DNA of 64,000 nucleotides from Flavobacterium sp. UMI-01. Lineage in GTDB: Bacteria > Bacteroidota > Bacteroidia > Flavobacteriales > Flavobacteriaceae. Positions 63,290 through 64,000 of this stretch are shown here, one piece after another; within the stretch, counting starts at the first letter, position 1; each line of letters starts with the position of its first letter. The DNA lies in NCBI RefSeq assembly GCF_019656315.1, contig NZ_BPLU01000038.1:248001-312000 (forward strand), written 5' to 3'. Below the pieces are notes generated by a model, which was given only the letters and a program-made list of their open reading frames with translations, made no database searches and was not told the origin of the DNA. The position numbers were made by a program, and so were the translations under genes.

Positions 63290-64000
63290 TTATTTATTTT
63301 CTAATTTCCAAGTTCTTACCCAGTCCACTTTCATTGTATTGATTGAATTATCCCCTAAATCAGATTTGGATGCAAGACCACCTAGCCAACTAGCATCGGC
63401 TGTCCATAGGTCAAAAATGATCTCTAATTCTCTTGTAAACTCACGATTGATATAGGTTTGTCCTGAACGGTCTTGTCCTACCACTACCTTACCCGCTGGC
63501 TCACCATCAAGATAAAATTGAATGTTTTTAGAATCTTTCCACCAAACCCCGAAAGTGTGGTAGTTTTCGTTCCACTTTACTCCTTTAAGCGGATTCACAC
63601 TTGATAAATTGTTTTGATGAAAATTATCCTCATTTCTTATTTCAATTGGCGTTTTATTTGAATCCGCATGAAAATATTGCGAGTTCATTTGCAATGGAAA
63701 ATTAGGTTGACAACCACAAGAAGGCTTTGAGTTGTTTTCAATAATATCAATCTCATCTCTATTTGTGGAGTTTCCGTTATTTAGCCAATAAGTATTGTAG
63801 GCCGAAATATGTGCTGCTTTAATTCTCGCCTCAGTGTACATAGGGTAACTAATCTTAGTCTTAGAGTGTATCCTAGCCGACTGAAACCAGCGCCCTTCCG
63901 GATTACTTTCATTCAACGTAGCTTTTATCCATAAATTTCCATCAGCAACTCCTGAGTTCGTATTAGAGGTTGACATAAAAACAGGAACACCGTAATTCCA
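63290..64000 (-). CDS. GH16 glycoside hydrolase, N-terminus cut by window edge
   Basis: C-terminal part of a GH16 enzyme. The frame stays open to position 64000 (reading WNYGVPVFMSTSN at the edge), so the Met at 63976 is internal and the true start lies outside. The catalytic motif DEIDIIENN gives nucleophile and acid/base Glu; a GKVVVGQDRSGQTYINREF loop and FDLWTADASWLGG follow, and the protein ends VRTWKLENK. NLWIKATLNES near the edge resembles agarase/porphyranase-type strands. It faces the GH16 at 62146 convergently. Substrate open; a red-algal galactan fits the locus. Confidence 0.88.
   Translation of the reverse strand, partial: WNYGVPVFMSTSNTNSGVADGNLWIKATLNESNPEGRWFQSARIHSKTKISYPMYTEARIKAAHISAYNTYWLNNGNSTNRDEIDIIENNSKPSCGCQPNFPLQMNSQYFHADSNKTPIEIRNEDNFHQNNLSSVNPLKGVKWNENYHTFGVWWKDSKNIQFYLDGEPAGKVVVGQDRSGQTYINREFTRELEIIFDLWTADASWLGGLASKSDLGDNSINTMKVDWVRTWKLENK

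Noticed and set aside
1..64000. CRISPR arrays, rRNA or tRNA genes
   Set aside because: No regularly spaced short repeats with unique spacers were seen, and no conserved rRNA or tRNA signatures; the tandem and dispersed repeats have other patterns.

Overview
The window looks like a chromosome segment of a marine or algae-associated member of the Flavobacteriaceae (Bacteroidota), most like Flavobacterium or a close relative. The evidence is an AT-rich base composition (by eye), promoters of the Bacteroidetes type (TTG-N20-TAnnTTTG), a type IX secretion C-terminal domain, many exported glycoside hydrolases and S1 sulfatases, and dispersed stem-loop repeats that I associate from memory with Flavobacterium genomes. 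I saw no rRNA, tRNA, CRISPR array or complete insertion sequence. No SusC/SusD pair is present anywhere in the 64 kb, although most genes would normally belong to polysaccharide utilisation loci.

Region 1 (1-26.05 kb, almost all minus strand): two or more operons under a divergent IclR regulator. They combine exported enzymes (three S1 sulfatases, GH28, two GH29, a mannosidase-type GH2, a GH16) with two RhaT-type sugar/proton symporters and an acyl-CoA-style cytoplasmic pathway: two class III CoA-transferases, a MaoC hydratase, a crotonase, an AldA-like aldehyde dehydrogenase and a Gfo/Idh oxidoreductase. Two proteins with the fold of ABC sugar-binding proteins lack any signal peptide and have no ABC permease nearby; one is translationally coupled to a CoA-transferase. 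I do not recognise this pathway.

Region 2 (26.35-33.28 kb, plus strand): an accessory island that resembles a cassette array. It holds a three-gene operon (TPR/PrimPol/DEDDh-exonuclease fusion, a protein of unknown function, a class III cyclase-like protein) followed by three toxin-antitoxin pairs. Each unit starts with its own leader and ends 8-12 bp after its stop codon in a copy of a 388-478 bp structured repeat.

Region 3 (33.28-45.9 kb): a T9SS-secreted beta-helix protein, then a set that fits porphyran or agar use. It has a cytochrome P450 with its [2Fe-2S] ferredoxin and reductase (the trio known to remove the methyl group of 6-O-methyl-D-galactose), an AraC regulator, and an operon of class III zinc alcohol dehydrogenase, GH16, GH2 beta-galactosidase and an esterase. 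The dehydrogenase and esterase may deal with the formaldehyde made by demethylation.

Region 4 (45.9-64 kb): two GH117-type enzymes (neoagarobiose-hydrolase family), a beta-helix/ricin-like protein, two more GH2, a membrane-spanning regulator, an SDR plus mannonate dehydratase pair, GH29, and two GH16 (one cut by the window edge). Two ORF-less remnants that look like group II introns sit directly behind rho-independent terminators at about 46.57 and 60.23 kb.
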